DNA of 64,000 nucleotides from NCBI RefSeq assembly GCF_004331465.1, contig NZ_SJKB01000010.1, positions 62,001 through 126,000 on the forward strand, given 5' to 3'. This DNA comes from Kribbella pittospori. GTDB lineage: Bacteria; Actinomycetota; Actinomycetes; Propionibacteriales; Kribbellaceae. Shown here piece after piece: positions 1-10,360 of this stretch (the first letter of the stretch is position 1; each line of letters begins with the position of its first letter). A program made the position numbers and the translations under genes. The notes below the pieces were generated by a model that was given only the letters and a program-made list of their open reading frames with translations, did not search any database and was not told where the DNA came from.

Positions 1-415
1 CGGAATCGTGGTTCAGGATGGACAGGAACACGGTTTCCAGCAGCACCGCCTCGGCGAAACTGGCCTCCACCACCAGCACCGGCGAGCCGGGGAAGAAGAT
101 CTCCCCGTCGGCGTAGCCGGCGATGTCCCCGGTGAACCGGTACTCGGCCAGCCAGTCCCGGGTAGCCTGGTCGACGACACCCCGGTCGGCCAGGAATCCG
201 ATCGCCCGCTCGTCGAAGCGGAACCGCTCCAGCGCGTCCAGCAGCCGGTTCACGCCGGCGACCACGCCGTAGCGGCGCCCTTCGGGCAGCCGGCGGGCGA
301 ACAGCTCGAAGACCGAGCGGCGCTGCGCCGTGCCGTCGGCCAGGCTGGCCTGCAGCATGGTGAGCTCGTAGTGGTCCGTGAGGAGCGCGGTCGAGTGCGT
401 CACTGCGTGAGTCAC
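1..415 (-). CDS. pncB: Nicotinate phosphoribosyltransferase, N-terminal part (window edge)
   Basis: The gene runs off the left edge of the window; about 138 N-terminal codons are present on the minus strand. The product should convert nicotinate, PRPP and ATP to nicotinate mononucleotide in the NAD salvage pathway. The start of the protein reads [18 protein letters not shown], the typical opening of this family, followed by the conserved phenylalanine/arginine-rich stretch ([16 protein letters not shown]). I chose the GTG at 415; a second in-frame GTG at 403 is possible. It is divergent from clpS, the same arrangement as mycobacterial pncB1/clpS. The catalytic core lies outside the window. 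Confidence 0.88.
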   Translation of the reverse strand, partial: MTHAVTHSTALLTDHYELTMLQASLADGTAQRRSVFELFARRLPEGRRYGVVAGVNRLLDALERFRFDERAIGFLADRGVVDQATRDWLAEYRFTGDIAGYADGEIFFPGSPVLVVEASFAEAVLLETVFLSILNHDS

Positions 416-464
416 AAGGGCAGCCTATTGCGAACCCGGAACCGATGATGGAGAGAATGGACAG

Positions 465-752
465 GTGAGCACCGCACCAAGCGAACTCGAGAGCCCCGAG
501 GTCGACGAGGCGATCGAGCTGAGCCCACCGTGGGTGACGATCGTCTGGAACGATCCGGTCAACCTGATGGACTACGTCACCTTCGTGTTCCAGACCTACT
601 TCGGCTACTCCAAACACAAGGCGGAGAAGCTGATGCTGCAGGTGCACCAGGAGGGCAAGTCGGCGGTCTCGAACGGCAACCGCGAGGCGATGGAACGCGA
701 CGTGGAAGCGATGCACTCCTACGGCCTGTGGGCCACCTGCGAGAAGTCGTGA
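465..752 (+). CDS. clpS: ATP-dependent Clp protease adaptor ClpS
   Basis: This 95-residue protein has the full ClpS fold signature: [16 protein letters not shown] near residue 23, [15 protein letters not shown] and a C-terminal MHSYGLWAT. ClpS binds the N-domain of the ClpA/ClpC ATPase and delivers N-end-rule substrates to ClpP. The NDP and the histidine of the VH motif belong to the adaptor/substrate pocket. The start is a GTG preceded by a purine-rich stretch (gatggagag). Its TGA overlaps the GTG of the following DUF2017 gene (GTGA at 749-752), so the two are probably translationally coupled. Length is normal for actinobacterial ClpS. Confidence 0.95.
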   Translation: MSTAPSELESPEVDEAIELSPPWVTIVWNDPVNLMDYVTFVFQTYFGYSKHKAEKLMLQVHQEGKSAVSNGNREAMERDVEAMHSYGLWATCEKS

Positions 753-1300
753 CCCGGTTCCGCAAGCGCCGCAAGACCGTCGTCGTCAGTTTCGCCGAGC
801 ACGAGGCGGACATCCTGGCGAACCTGCTCCGCAACCTGGTCGAACTCCTGTACGACGGCCTGCCGCCGCGCGCCACCGAATCCTCGGACCCGCTGGCAGC
901 GCTCCTGGACAGCGACGGGCCGACGTCGCCGCCGGAGGACGTCGTACTCCAGCGCTTGCTTCCGGACGCCTACAAGGAGGACGACCAGGCGTCGGGTGAG
1001 TTCCGGCGGTTCACGGAGCGCGGTCTGCGCGACGGGAAGATCGGGGACGCCAAGCGGGTGCTTTCCGCGCTCGAGGAGTCCGGCGCGGACGAGATCGCGC
1101 TGGAACCCGACGAGCAGCTGTCGTGGCTGCGTGCGCTGAACGACCTCCGCCTGGCCATCGGCACCCGCCTGGACATCAAAGAAGAAGACGACTACTCCAC
1201 CTGGGAAAAACTCCCCGACGACGACCCCCGCCGCCTCACCTACGACCTCTACGACTGGCTCGGTTATCTGCAGTCGGCGTTGTTGCATAACATGCGCTGA
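749..1300 (+). CDS. DUF2017 family protein
   Basis: A 183-residue cytoplasmic protein with no signal or membrane segment, starting at the GTG that overlaps the clpS stop. It begins with a basic [11 protein letters not shown] patch and continues with a helical region ([16 protein letters not shown]) and a C-terminal [10 protein letters not shown] helix. It is the positional equivalent of the DUF2017 gene that follows clpS in mycobacteria (Rv1332). Function is unknown. Tight coupling to clpS suggests, but does not prove, a role in proteolysis. The ileS start follows immediately after its stop with no gap. The internal acidic stretch ([15 protein letters not shown]) is likely surface-exposed. 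Confidence 0.8.
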   Translation: MTRFRKRRKTVVVSFAEHEADILANLLRNLVELLYDGLPPRATESSDPLAALLDSDGPTSPPEDVVLQRLLPDAYKEDDQASGEFRRFTERGLRDGKIGDAKRVLSALEESGADEIALEPDEQLSWLRALNDLRLAIGTRLDIKEEDDYSTWEKLPDDDPRRLTYDLYDWLGYLQSALLHNMR

Positions 1301-4300
1301 GTGAGCTACCCGAAGAGTGGTGACCCTGAGCTGAGTGCTAGTCCTGACTTTCCGCGGGTTGAGCGGGGGGTGCTCGCGTACTGGGAGAAGGACGGGACGT
1401 TTCTGGCCTCGGTGGAGCAGCGGGCGGCGGGGGAGGACGGGGCCAACGAGTTCGTGTTCTATGACGGGCCGCCGTTTGCCAACGGGCTGCCGCACTACGG
1501 GCATCTGCTGACCGGCTATGTGAAGGACGTCGTACCGCGGTACCAGACGATGCGGGGGCGTCGGGTGGAGCGGCGGTTCGGGTGGGATACGCATGGGTTG
1601 CCGGCTGAGTTGGAGGCTCAGCGGGTGCTCGGGCTGAAGACGAAGGCGGACATCCTCGAGCTCGGGATCGAGAAGTTCAACGAGGCGTGCCGGGCGTCGG
1701 TGCTGAAGTACACGGATGAATGGCGCAGCTACGTCACCCGGCAGGCGCGCTGGGTCGACTTCGACCACGATTACAAAACGCTCAACCGCGACTACATGGA
1801 GTCGGTGATCTGGGCGTTCAAGACGCTGTACGACAAGGGCCTGGTGTACGAGGGCCTGCGGGTGCTGCCGTACTGCTGGAACGACGAGACCCCGCTGTCC
1901 AACCACGAGCTGCGGATGGACGACGACGTCTACCAGCAGCGCCAGGACCCGTCGGTGACGATCGCGGTCGAGCTGGAGACCGGTGAGCGCCTGCTCGCCT
2001 GGACCACCACGCCCTGGACCCTGCCGAGCAACCTCGCGATGGCCGTCGGCCCGGACGTCGACTACGTGGTGGTGAACGACGCCGAGGGCCGCCCGACGAT
2101 CCTCGCCGAGGCGCGATTGGCGGCGTACGCCGGTGCGCACGGCGACTTCGCCGGCCTCGGTGACGAGGTGCTCCGGCGGCTCAAGGGCTCCGAGCTGATC
2201 GGCCTGCGCTACACCCCGCTGTTCCCGTTCCTCGCGAACGCCGAGGTCTTCGGGACCGGCGAGGCGTACAAGGTCATCGCGGCCGAGCACGTCACCACCG
2301 ACGAAGGTACGGGCGTCGTCCACATGGCTCCCGCGTACGGCGAGGAGGACCAGGTCGCCTGTGAAGCCGCCGGGATCCCCACCGTGCTCACCGTCGACGA
2401 AGGAGCCCGGTTCACGTCCGTGGTCCCGCCGTACCAGGGGATGCACGTGTTCGAGGCGAACCGCCCGATCATCCGGGACCTGCGGGCGGCCGGGGCGCTG
2501 GTGCGCGAGGACAGCTACGTGCACAGCTACCCGCACTGCTGGCGGTGCCGGAACCCGCTGATCTACAAGGCGGTGTCGAGCTGGTTCGTCGAGGTGACCC
2601 GGATCCGGGACCGGATGGTCGAGCTGAACGAGCAGATCACCTGGGTGCCGGAGCATGTGAAGCACGGGCAGTTCGGGAAGTGGCTGTCGAACGCGCGGGA
2701 CTGGTCGATCAGCCGGAACCGGTTCTGGGGCAGCCCGATCCCGGTCTGGCGTTCGGACGATCCGGCGTACCCGCGGATCGACGTGTACGGCTCGATCGAG
2801 GAGCTGGAGCGCGACTTCGGTGTCGCGGTCCCGGACCTGCACCGCCCGTACGTCGACCAGCTGACCCGGCCGAACCCGGACGACCCGACCGGGCGGTCCA
2901 CGATGCGCCGGGTGCCCGACGTACTGGATGTGTGGTTCGACTCGGGGTCGATGAGTTTCGCGCAGGTGCACTACCCGTTCGAGAACACCGAGTGGTTCGA
3001 GCACCACTTCCCGGGCGACTTCATCGTCGAGTACATCGGCCAGACCCGCGGCTGGTTCTACACCCTGCACATCCTGTCCACGGCGCTGTTCGACCGGCCG
3101 GCGTTCTCGTCCTGCCTGAGTCACGGGATCGTGCTCGGCAACGACGGCCAGAAGATGAGCAAGTCGCTGCGGAACTACCCGGACGTGTCCGAGGTGTTCG
3201 ACCGCGACGGCGCCGACGCGATGCGCTGGTTCCTGATGTCGAGCCCGATCCTGCGCGGCGGGAATCTGGTCGTCACCGAGGAGGGCATCCGCGACGGCGT
3301 CCGCCAGGTGATGATCCCGCTGTGGAACGCCTGGTACTTCTTCGCGCTCTATGCGAACGCCGCCGGGGCGACCGGGACCTGGTCGACCAGCTCCGAGGTG
3401 CTGCTGGACCGGTACGTGCTGGCCCGGCTGCGAGTGTTCGTCGCGGACGTCGAGGAGAAGCTTGACCGGTACGACGTCGCGTCGGCCTGCGATGCGGTGC
3501 TCAGCTACCTGGAAGTGCTGACGAACTGGTACATCCGCCGGTCCCGGGATCGCTTCTGGGACGAGTCGGGCGAGACGTTCCAGGATGCGGTGAACACGCT
3601 CTACACCGCGCTCGAGGTGGTCTGCCGGACGGCCGCGCCGCTGCTGCCGCTCACGGTCGAGCAGGTCTGGCGTGGGCTGACCGGCGAGCGGTCGGTGCAC
3701 CTGACCGACTGGCCGTCGGTCGACGAGCTTCCGGACGACCCGGAGCTGGTCGCGCGGATGGAGCGAGTGCGCGAGGTGTGCTCGGTTGCGTCGTCGATCC
3801 GGAAGGCGGCGGGCATCCGTGGCCGGCAGCCGTTGCAGTCGCTGACGGTCGCGACGGCGGACGCGGAGGCGTTGCGGGCTCTGGTGCCGTTGATCGAGGA
3901 CGAGATCAACCTCCGCGAGGTCGTGCTGACGTCGGCGGATGCGGTGGACGCGCCGGTGTCGCAGCGGTTGACGGTCAACGCGCGAGCCGCGGGACCACGG
4001 CTGGGACGGGACGTCCAGACGGTGATCAAGGCGTCGAAGAGCGGCGACTGGTCGGTCTCCGCGGACGGCGCTGTCGTTGCCGGGGGCATCGAGTTGGCCG
4101 AGGGTGAGTACACCCTGGAGACCACGCTGGCCGAGGGCGGTACGGCGAGTGGCCTGCTCTCCGGCGGCGGCTTCGTCGTACTCGACACGACGATCACGCC
4201 GGAGCTGGAGGCCGAGGGGACGGCGCGCGACGTGATCCGCTCTGTGCAGCAGGCGCGGCGGGACGCCGGTCTGCAGGTGACCGATCGGATGCGCTTGTCG

Positions 4301-4426
4301 GTGACGGCTGACGCTCGCACCATGCAGGCCGTCGAGGCGCATCGCGAGCTGATCATGGCCGAGACGCTCGCTACAGAGCTCGACGTCGCGGAGGGTGCCG
4401 AACTCCAGGTCGCGGTCACTGCCTAG
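1301..4426 (+). CDS. ileS: Isoleucyl-tRNA synthetase, long (type 2) form
   Basis: This 1041-residue class I synthetase charges tRNA-Ile. The HIGH-type signature is HYGH at residues 65-68 and the KMSKS loop is at residues 618-622. Between them lie the editing (CP1) domain and the [16 protein letters not shown] stretch typical of the family. A 'HCWRCRNPL' motif and the DALRY-like '[13 protein letters not shown]' are visible. The long C-terminal region with the [14 protein letters not shown] segment identifies the eukaryote-like type 2 enzyme, a family known for low mupirocin sensitivity. The GTG start directly follows the TGA of DUF2017, so it is part of the clpS transcript. No T-box leader can fit in that junction. 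Confidence 0.96.
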   Translation: MSYPKSGDPELSASPDFPRVERGVLAYWEKDGTFLASVEQRAAGEDGANEFVFYDGPPFANGLPHYGHLLTGYVKDVVPRYQTMRGRRVERRFGWDTHGLPAELEAQRVLGLKTKADILELGIEKFNEACRASVLKYTDEWRSYVTRQARWVDFDHDYKTLNRDYMESVIWAFKTLYDKGLVYEGLRVLPYCWNDETPLSNHELRMDDDVYQQRQDPSVTIAVELETGERLLAWTTTPWTLPSNLAMAVGPDVDYVVVNDAEGRPTILAEARLAAYAGAHGDFAGLGDEVLRRLKGSELIGLRYTPLFPFLANAEVFGTGEAYKVIAAEHVTTDEGTGVVHMAPAYGEEDQVACEAAGIPTVLTVDEGARFTSVVPPYQGMHVFEANRPIIRDLRAAGALVREDSYVHSYPHCWRCRNPLIYKAVSSWFVEVTRIRDRMVELNEQITWVPEHVKHGQFGKWLSNARDWSISRNRFWGSPIPVWRSDDPAYPRIDVYGSIEELERDFGVAVPDLHRPYVDQLTRPNPDDPTGRSTMRRVPDVLDVWFDSGSMSFAQVHYPFENTEWFEHHFPGDFIVEYIGQTRGWFYTLHILSTALFDRPAFSSCLSHGIVLGNDGQKMSKSLRNYPDVSEVFDRDGADAMRWFLMSSPILRGGNLVVTEEGIRDGVRQVMIPLWNAWYFFALYANAAGATGTWSTSSEVLLDRYVLARLRVFVADVEEKLDRYDVASACDAVLSYLEVLTNWYIRRSRDRFWDESGETFQDAVNTLYTALEVVCRTAAPLLPLTVEQVWRGLTGERSVHLTDWPSVDELPDDPELVARMERVREVCSVASSIRKAAGIRGRQPLQSLTVATADAEALRALVPLIEDEINLREVVLTSADAVDAPVSQRLTVNARAAGPRLGRDVQTVIKASKSGDWSVSADGAVVAGGIELAEGEYTLETTLAEGGTASGLLSGGGFVVLDTTITPELEAEGTARDVIRSVQQARRDAGLQVTDRMRLSVTADARTMQAVEAHRELIMAETLATELDVAEGAELQVAVTA

Positions 4427-4436
4427 GGTTAGCGGC

Positions 4437-5429
4437 ATGGAGACGCGCAGGCTTGGTCGGACCGGTCGGGACGTGGGTGTGGTCGGGCTCGGTGCCTGGC
4501 AGCTGGGTGCCGACTGGGGCTCCGTCGACGAGAGCGATGCGCTCGCGGTACTGCGGGCGGCGGTCGAGGGCGGAGTCACGTTCATCGACACCGCGGACGT
4601 GTACGGCGACGGCCGTAGCGAGCGGCTGGTCGGTCAGGTCTTCAAGGAGACGGTGCTCAACGGGGTTGGCAGCCTGACCGTCGCAACCAAGATGGGACGT
4701 CGCGTCGAGCAGGTGCCGTCGAACTACACGCTGGAGAACTTCCGGGCCTGGAACGACCGGTCCCGGCAGAACCTCGGCGTCGACACCATCGACCTGGTCC
4801 AGCTGCACTGCCCGCCGACGCCGGTGTACTCGACCGACGCGGTGTTCGACGCGCTCGACTCGATGGTGGACGAGGGCAGAATGGCGTCGTACGGCGTGAG
4901 CGTCGAGACCTGCGCCGAGGCGCTCACTGCGATCGCGCGGCCGAACGTGGCATCGGTGCAGATCATCCTGAACGCGTTCCGGCTGAAGCCGCTCGACGAA
5001 GTACTGCCCGCGGCGCAAGCGGCCGGCGTCGGCATCATCGCCCGCGTCCCGCTGGCGAGCGGGCTGCTGTCCGGCAAGTACGACGAGAACACCACGTTCT
5101 CGCCCGACGACCACCGCACGTACAACCGCCACGGCGAGGCCTTCGACGTCGGCGAGACCTTCTCCGGCGTCGACTTCGGCACCGGGCTGGAGGCCGTCCG
5201 CCGCCTGATGCCCTGGCTGCCCGCCGGCGCCACCATGGCCCAGTTCGCCCTCCGCTGGATCCTCGACCAGCCGGGTGTGAGCGTCGTCATCCCGGGCGCG
5301 CGCAATCCGGCCCAGGTGGCGGGCAACCTGGCCGCGGCAAGCCTTTCCCCGCTCACCGCCGACCAGTCGGCCGCCGTCCAGGCGACGTACGACGAGCTGA
5401 TCCGGCCACAGATCCACGATCGCTGGTAG
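4437..5429 (+). CDS. Aldo/keto reductase
   Basis: A 330-residue (beta/alpha)8 NADPH-dependent oxidoreductase. The AKR tetrad can be seen as Asp51 and Tyr56 (FIDTADVYG), a lysine in VATKMGR and a histidine in LVQLHCPP. The C-terminal VVIPGARNPAQV segment is the usual cofactor-binding loop. The ATG at 4437 aligns with the family start (ETRRLGRTG); an upstream in-frame ATG at 4395 lies inside ileS and is less likely. It follows ileS by 10 bases. The substrate cannot be told from sequence; the subfamily resembles the YajO/IolS-like reductases. Confidence 0.9.
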   Translation: METRRLGRTGRDVGVVGLGAWQLGADWGSVDESDALAVLRAAVEGGVTFIDTADVYGDGRSERLVGQVFKETVLNGVGSLTVATKMGRRVEQVPSNYTLENFRAWNDRSRQNLGVDTIDLVQLHCPPTPVYSTDAVFDALDSMVDEGRMASYGVSVETCAEALTAIARPNVASVQIILNAFRLKPLDEVLPAAQAAGVGIIARVPLASGLLSGKYDENTTFSPDDHRTYNRHGEAFDVGETFSGVDFGTGLEAVRRLMPWLPAGATMAQFALRWILDQPGVSVVIPGARNPAQVAGNLAAASLSPLTADQSAAVQATYDELIRPQIHDRW

Positions 5430-5500
5430 CGCTCTGTCCGCATAATGGACCGACTCCCGGGTTGGCGGGCCGGGTCCGGCGGTCGCCGTACCGTGGTCTC

Positions 5501-5956
5501 GTGTTGATCATCGAGAAGGCCACGTACGACGCGATCGTCGCGCACGCCCGCCGGGACCACCCGGACGAGGCCTGTGGCGTGGTCGCGGGGCCGGCCGGGT
5601 CGGACCGGGCGGTCCGGTTCGTGCCGATGCTCAACGCGGCGATGTCACCGACGTTCTACGAGTTCGACTCCGGCGACCTGCTCCGGCTCTACAAGGAGAT
5701 GGACGAGCGCGACGAGGAGCCGGTGGTGATCTACCACTCGCACACCGCCACCGAGGCGTATCCGTCCCGCACCGACATCACCCTGGCCCAGGAGCCCGGC
5801 GCCCACTACGTGCTGGTGTCGACCCGGGACGGCGCCGACTCCCCGGCGTACGACGGGCCGGTCGAGTTCCGGTCGTACCGGATCATCGACGGCGAGGTCG
5901 TGGAAGAAGAAGTGCGCGTGGTCGGTTCTTATGAGGAAAGAAGAGGAGACAACTGA
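5501..5956 (+). CDS. mec: Mec, JAMM/MPN+ metallopeptidase of the CysO-CysM pathway
   Basis: This 151-residue protein carries the complete JAMM zinc site: Glu23 (DEACG), His79 and His81 (YHSH) and Asp92, spaced as HxHx10D. In mycobacteria Mec cuts cysteine off the CysO-cysteine adduct made by CysM. Here mec, cysO and cysM are consecutive, with 1 and 2 bases between them, so the same sulfur-carrier route to cysteine is very likely. The GTG at 5501 was chosen because the upstream codons are low-complexity and unlike the family. A strong AGGAG for cysO lies in its last codons. Confidence 0.93.
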   Translation: MLIIEKATYDAIVAHARRDHPDEACGVVAGPAGSDRAVRFVPMLNAAMSPTFYEFDSGDLLRLYKEMDERDEEPVVIYHSHTATEAYPSRTDITLAQEPGAHYVLVSTRDGADSPAYDGPVEFRSYRIIDGEVVEEEVRVVGSYEERRGDN

Positions 5957-7186
<1,230 letters not shown>

Positions 7187-7292
7187 GGCTCCGGGCTTGA
7201 GGTGGAGCTGAGCACCGGCGGGCGGAGGGCCGGAACTCAGTGGTGTGCCGGTCGTTGCTGCCGGCACCTGGTGGTGATTACGTCATGTCCGC

Positions 7293-7637
7293 CTACGGTT
7301 GCTTGAAGAGGACCTTGCGTCCCAGTCGGGGATGAACGCCGCGGCCCTTGCAACTGTTGCAGGGGCGTTGGGCGTAGCTGAAGAGTGCGCCGCGGTGCCG
7401 TCCGGCGCCTTTGCAACGATTGCATTTGGCGTTCGGGTGCAGCGAGAGCGAGACGACGTACAAGACGAACGCCGCCATGGCCAGCACGACCAGCATCCCG
7501 GTCGGCCCGAGGGCCGCCACGATGTCCGCGGTAGTGCTGTGTGTGTCCGCAGCCTGGCTCGCCGTAGCTTCGTTGGGCTGTGGATTCGGTGCTGCGGTGG
7601 TGCCCAGCACCACCGCGATCTGGTGCGCCAGTGTCAT
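7293..7637 (-). CDS. Small membrane protein with two CxxCxGxG motifs
   Basis: A 114-residue protein with a short N-terminal segment, one strong transmembrane helix (about residues 47-65, GMLVVLAMAAFVLYVVSLSL) and a cytoplasmic-type tail. The tail has two exact CxxCxGxG repeats, CNRCKGAG and CNSCKGRG. These repeats are the zinc-binding signature of the DnaJ cysteine-rich domain; here they stand without a J domain. It is convergent with cysM and divergent from murI. I do not know a function; a membrane-tethered zinc-ribbon involved in protein folding or quality control would be speculation. Confidence 0.72.
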   Translation of the reverse strand: MTLAHQIAVVLGTTAAPNPQPNEATASQAADTHSTTADIVAALGPTGMLVVLAMAAFVLYVVSLSLHPNAKCNRCKGAGRHRGALFSYAQRPCNSCKGRGVHPRLGRKVLFKQP

Positions 7638-7790
7638 GGCATCACGACGGGCGGTCGAGCAAACATCGCTCCAGAGTGGCGCCCATCACGTGAAAAGGCA
7701 ATTCCGCAGAGTAAAGATGTGGATAACTCCGGCGTGTCGGATCGCTCGGTTAGGTAAGGCCGGCTTCCGAACTGCCCGCGATCAGACCTG

Positions 7791-7796
7791 TATAAG
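7791..7796 (+). promoter_or_regulatory. -10 promoter element of a probably leaderless murI
   Basis: TATAAG fits the -10 consensus and ends 8 bases before the murI GTG at 7805. The transcription start would fall on or next to the start codon, so the mRNA is probably leaderless, which is common in actinobacteria. No ribosome-binding site precedes the GTG. A convincing -35 is not visible. Confidence 0.5.
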
Positions 7797-7804
7797 CTCT
7801 GCCT

Positions 7805-8608
7805 GTGGCTGACGCACCGGTGGGGATCTTCGATTCAGGCTTCGGCGGTCTCACCGTCGCCCGCGCGGTGCTCGACCAGTTGCCGCACGAACCGATCCTG
7901 TATCTCGGCGACACCGCCCGGCAGCCGTACGGCCCCAAGCCGATCGCCGAAGTCCGCGAGTATGCGCTGGAGTGCCTCGATCATCTGGTCGAGGCCGGCG
8001 TCAAGATGCTCGTCATCGCCTGCAACTCGGCCAGTGCCGCGATGCTCCGCGACGCGCGCGAACGGTACGACGTACCTGTCGTCGAAGTGATCCTGCCGGC
8101 CGCACGCCGGGCCGTGGCCGCGACCCGGAACCAGCGCGTCGGCGTGATCTGCACACGCGCGACGGCGGCGTCGCTCGCCTACGAGGACGGGTTCGCGGCC
8201 GCCCCGCAGGTGGAGCTGTTCACCCGTGCCTGCCCGGACTTCGTCGACTTCGTCGAGTCCGGCGTGACGTCCGGGCCCGAGCTTCTCGAGGCCGCGCACG
8301 AGTACCTCGATCCGCTGGTCGAGGCCGGCGTGGACACGCTGATCCTCGGCTGCACGCACTATCCGTTGCTCACGGGCGTGATCTCGTACGTGATGGGCGA
8401 CAACGTCACGCTGGTGAGCAGCGCCGAGGAGTGCGCCAAGGATGTGTACGGCGTACTCACCAAGACCGGACTGCTCCGCGCGGACAACCTGCCCGAGCCG
8501 CGGCATCGCTTCGTCACCACCGGCAGCCCGGCCGAGTTCGCCGCCATCGGCTCTCGCTTCCTCGGACCGGTGCTGTCCGGGGTCGACCAGTTCGCGTGGG
8601 TCCGCTAG
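7805..8608 (+). CDS. murI: Glutamate racemase
   Basis: This 267-residue enzyme makes D-glutamate for peptidoglycan. The two catalytic cysteines are Cys73 (VIACNSAS) and Cys183 (LGCTHYPLL), and the family opening [16 protein letters not shown] is intact. The GTG start is supported by the family alignment and by the adjacent TATAAG. It is followed after 131 bases by the MBL-fold phosphodiesterase gene, the same order as Rv1338-Rv1339. Length is normal. Confidence 0.97.
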   Translation: MADAPVGIFDSGFGGLTVARAVLDQLPHEPILYLGDTARQPYGPKPIAEVREYALECLDHLVEAGVKMLVIACNSASAAMLRDARERYDVPVVEVILPAARRAVAATRNQRVGVICTRATAASLAYEDGFAAAPQVELFTRACPDFVDFVESGVTSGPELLEAAHEYLDPLVEAGVDTLILGCTHYPLLTGVISYVMGDNVTLVSSAEECAKDVYGVLTKTGLLRADNLPEPRHRFVTTGSPAEFAAIGSRFLGPVLSGVDQFAWVR

Positions 8609-8739
8609 CCGGTCGGTTGTCCAGGGCACCGGATCACGCTGTGATGTGCGCGAAATCACTGCCAGGCAACTGGATCCGATGATTCGCGACGCGACCCGCG
8701 GTCCTGCGAAGCCGGCAACCCGCCGGTAATGTTCCGGCT

Positions 8740-9486
8740 ATGAAGCTCACCGTGATCGGCTGCTCCGGGTCTGTGCCCGGCCCGGACTCGGCCGCCTCGA
8801 GCTATCTGGTCACCGCCGAGGGTTTCCACCTGATCCTCGACCTCGGCAGTGGCGCGCTCGGATCGCTCCAGCGGCACGTCGCGGTCCCGGAGATCGGCGC
8901 GATCGGCCTGTCCCATTTGCATCCTGACCACTGCATGGATCTCTGCGGGCTGTACGTCGCGGCGAAGTACGGACCCGGTACGCCGATCCCGCGGATCCCG
9001 GTCTACGGACCGCCCGGGACGTCCGGCCGGATGGCATCGGCGTACGACCTGCCGACCGATCCCGGGATGGAGGAGGAGATCGAATTCCACACCTGGCAGG
9101 CCGCTCAGCAGATCGGCCCGTTCACGGTGCGAACCGCGCGGATGGTGCACCCGGTGCCGGCGTACGCGATCCGGGTTGAGCACGGCAACAAGTCGCTCGT
9201 CTACACCGGCGACACCGGACCGAACGACGCGCTGATCGAGCTCGCCCGTGGTGCCGACGTCCTGCTGTCCGAGGCCGCCTTGCAGGACAACGATCCGCGC
9301 AACCCGACCGACCTTCACCTGACGCCCGCTGACGCCGGCGAACACGCCAAGAAGGCCGGGGTCAAACGTCTGATCATCACCCACGTCCCGCCCTGGTACC
9401 AGCGCGAAACCCAGGCGGAGCATGCCCGCCGCACCTATCCGGGCCCGGTCGAACTCGCTACCCCTCATGCCGTTTTCGACATCTGA
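8740..9486 (+). CDS. MBL-fold cyclic-nucleotide phosphodiesterase-like hydrolase (Rv1339 family)
   Basis: This 248-residue metallo-beta-lactamase-fold protein has the metal motif HLHPDH at residues 59-64, further metal ligands in MVHPVPAYAIR and TGDTGPND, and a final histidine in ITHVPPW. Its position right after murI matches Rv1339, reported as an atypical class II cAMP phosphodiesterase. The opening MKLTVIGCSGSVPGPDSAAS is typical. RNase Z-like activity is an alternative within the same fold, but the RNase Z exosite arm is missing. The next gene starts inside its last 20 bases. Confidence 0.85.
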   Translation: MKLTVIGCSGSVPGPDSAASSYLVTAEGFHLILDLGSGALGSLQRHVAVPEIGAIGLSHLHPDHCMDLCGLYVAAKYGPGTPIPRIPVYGPPGTSGRMASAYDLPTDPGMEEEIEFHTWQAAQQIGPFTVRTARMVHPVPAYAIRVEHGNKSLVYTGDTGPNDALIELARGADVLLSEAALQDNDPRNPTDLHLTPADAGEHAKKAGVKRLIITHVPPWYQRETQAEHARRTYPGPVELATPHAVFDI

Positions 9487-10306
9487 CGGCGTCACGTTGT
9501 GGACAACAACGACCGGCACCGCCAGTTCGTTGCCGCCCGTCGTCGTCGTTCACGGCGGCCCCGGCCTGTGGGACGACTACGCCGTCCTCGCGGAGATGCT
9601 GGACGATCTGACCGTCGTACATCGGTTCGACCAGCGTGGGTGCGGGCGATCGGGTCCGTCGGAGCTCCAGTCGGTACGGCGGACGGCGCAGGACATCGAC
9701 GAGCTTCGCGAGTACTGGGGGCATGAGCGGATCGTCGTACTCGGGCACTCGTTCGGCGCAACGCTCGCGCTGGCCTACGCGAGCTGGTACGCCGATCGCG
9801 CCGCCGGGCTCGTGTACGTCGGCGGCGTCGGGATCGGCGAGTGGCACCCCCCGACGTTGGCGGAGGAGGCTCGGCGGAGGACACCAGCGCAGCGCGACCG
9901 GCTGGTCGAGCTGGAGGAGAACCCGCGCCGGACGGCAGCTGAGGAGACCGAGTTCCGGGTCCTCGCGTGGTTCACCGATCACGCCGACCGGGCGATGGCG
10001 ATGACCTGGGCCCGCGAGAGCGCGGCGGTCGACCTGCCGATCAACTTCGCCGCCAATCGCGCGCTCACGACAGAGGTGAACGCCTGGCCCGACGACTTCG
10101 TCGCGGGACTTGCGACCGGGATTCGTGCACCGGTCACCTTCGTCCACGGCGCCGGCGATCCGCGCCCGGTGTCGACCGTGCGGGAGCTTGCCACCCACTT
10201 GCCACGGCAGACGTTCCACCTCGTCCCCGACGCCGGCCACTCTCCGTGGCGGGAGCAGCCTGAGCTCTTCCGGGAGGTGCTGCGGGAGGCCGTGCAGGGT
10301 TGCTGA
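9467..10306 (+). CDS. Alpha/beta hydrolase, proline iminopeptidase-like
   Basis: A 279-residue alpha/beta hydrolase. The oxyanion motif HGGPG is at residues 29-33, the nucleophile Ser95 is in GHSFG, and the late histidine is in DAGHSPW. The HGGPG + DQRGCGRS combination is that of the prolyl aminopeptidase/proline iminopeptidase subfamily, although other esterases share it. The ATG at 9467 overlaps the previous gene by 20 bases, suggesting coupling. The last acid residue is probably the Asp of GAGDPR. Confidence 0.85.
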   Translation: MPFSTSDGVTLWTTTTGTASSLPPVVVVHGGPGLWDDYAVLAEMLDDLTVVHRFDQRGCGRSGPSELQSVRRTAQDIDELREYWGHERIVVLGHSFGATLALAYASWYADRAAGLVYVGGVGIGEWHPPTLAEEARRRTPAQRDRLVELEENPRRTAAEETEFRVLAWFTDHADRAMAMTWARESAAVDLPINFAANRALTTEVNAWPDDFVAGLATGIRAPVTFVHGAGDPRPVSTVRELATHLPRQTFHLVPDAGHSPWREQPELFREVLREAVQGC

Positions 10307-10315
10307 AACGAATTC

Positions 10316-10347
10316 TGAGATCTACTCTCAAATTAGAGTCGATCTCA
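10316..10347. promoter_or_regulatory. 32-bp inverted-repeat operator before the MFS/TetR operon
   Basis: TGAGATC-T-ACTCT (10316-10328) is mirrored by AGAGT-C-GATCTCA (10335-10347) around the 6-base centre CAAATT; 12 of 13 arm positions pair. It ends right at the AGGAGG ribosome-binding site of the pump gene. A TetR-family regulator is the last gene of the unit, so this is most likely its operator. Confidence 0.75.
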
Positions 10348-10360
10348 GGAGGAGTGTGTG

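Noticed and set aside
719-4591. A 1290-codon minus-strand ORF opposite ileS
   Set aside because: It is the antisense shadow of a high-GC gene; Arg/Pro/His/Val-rich, no motif, and crosses three real genes.
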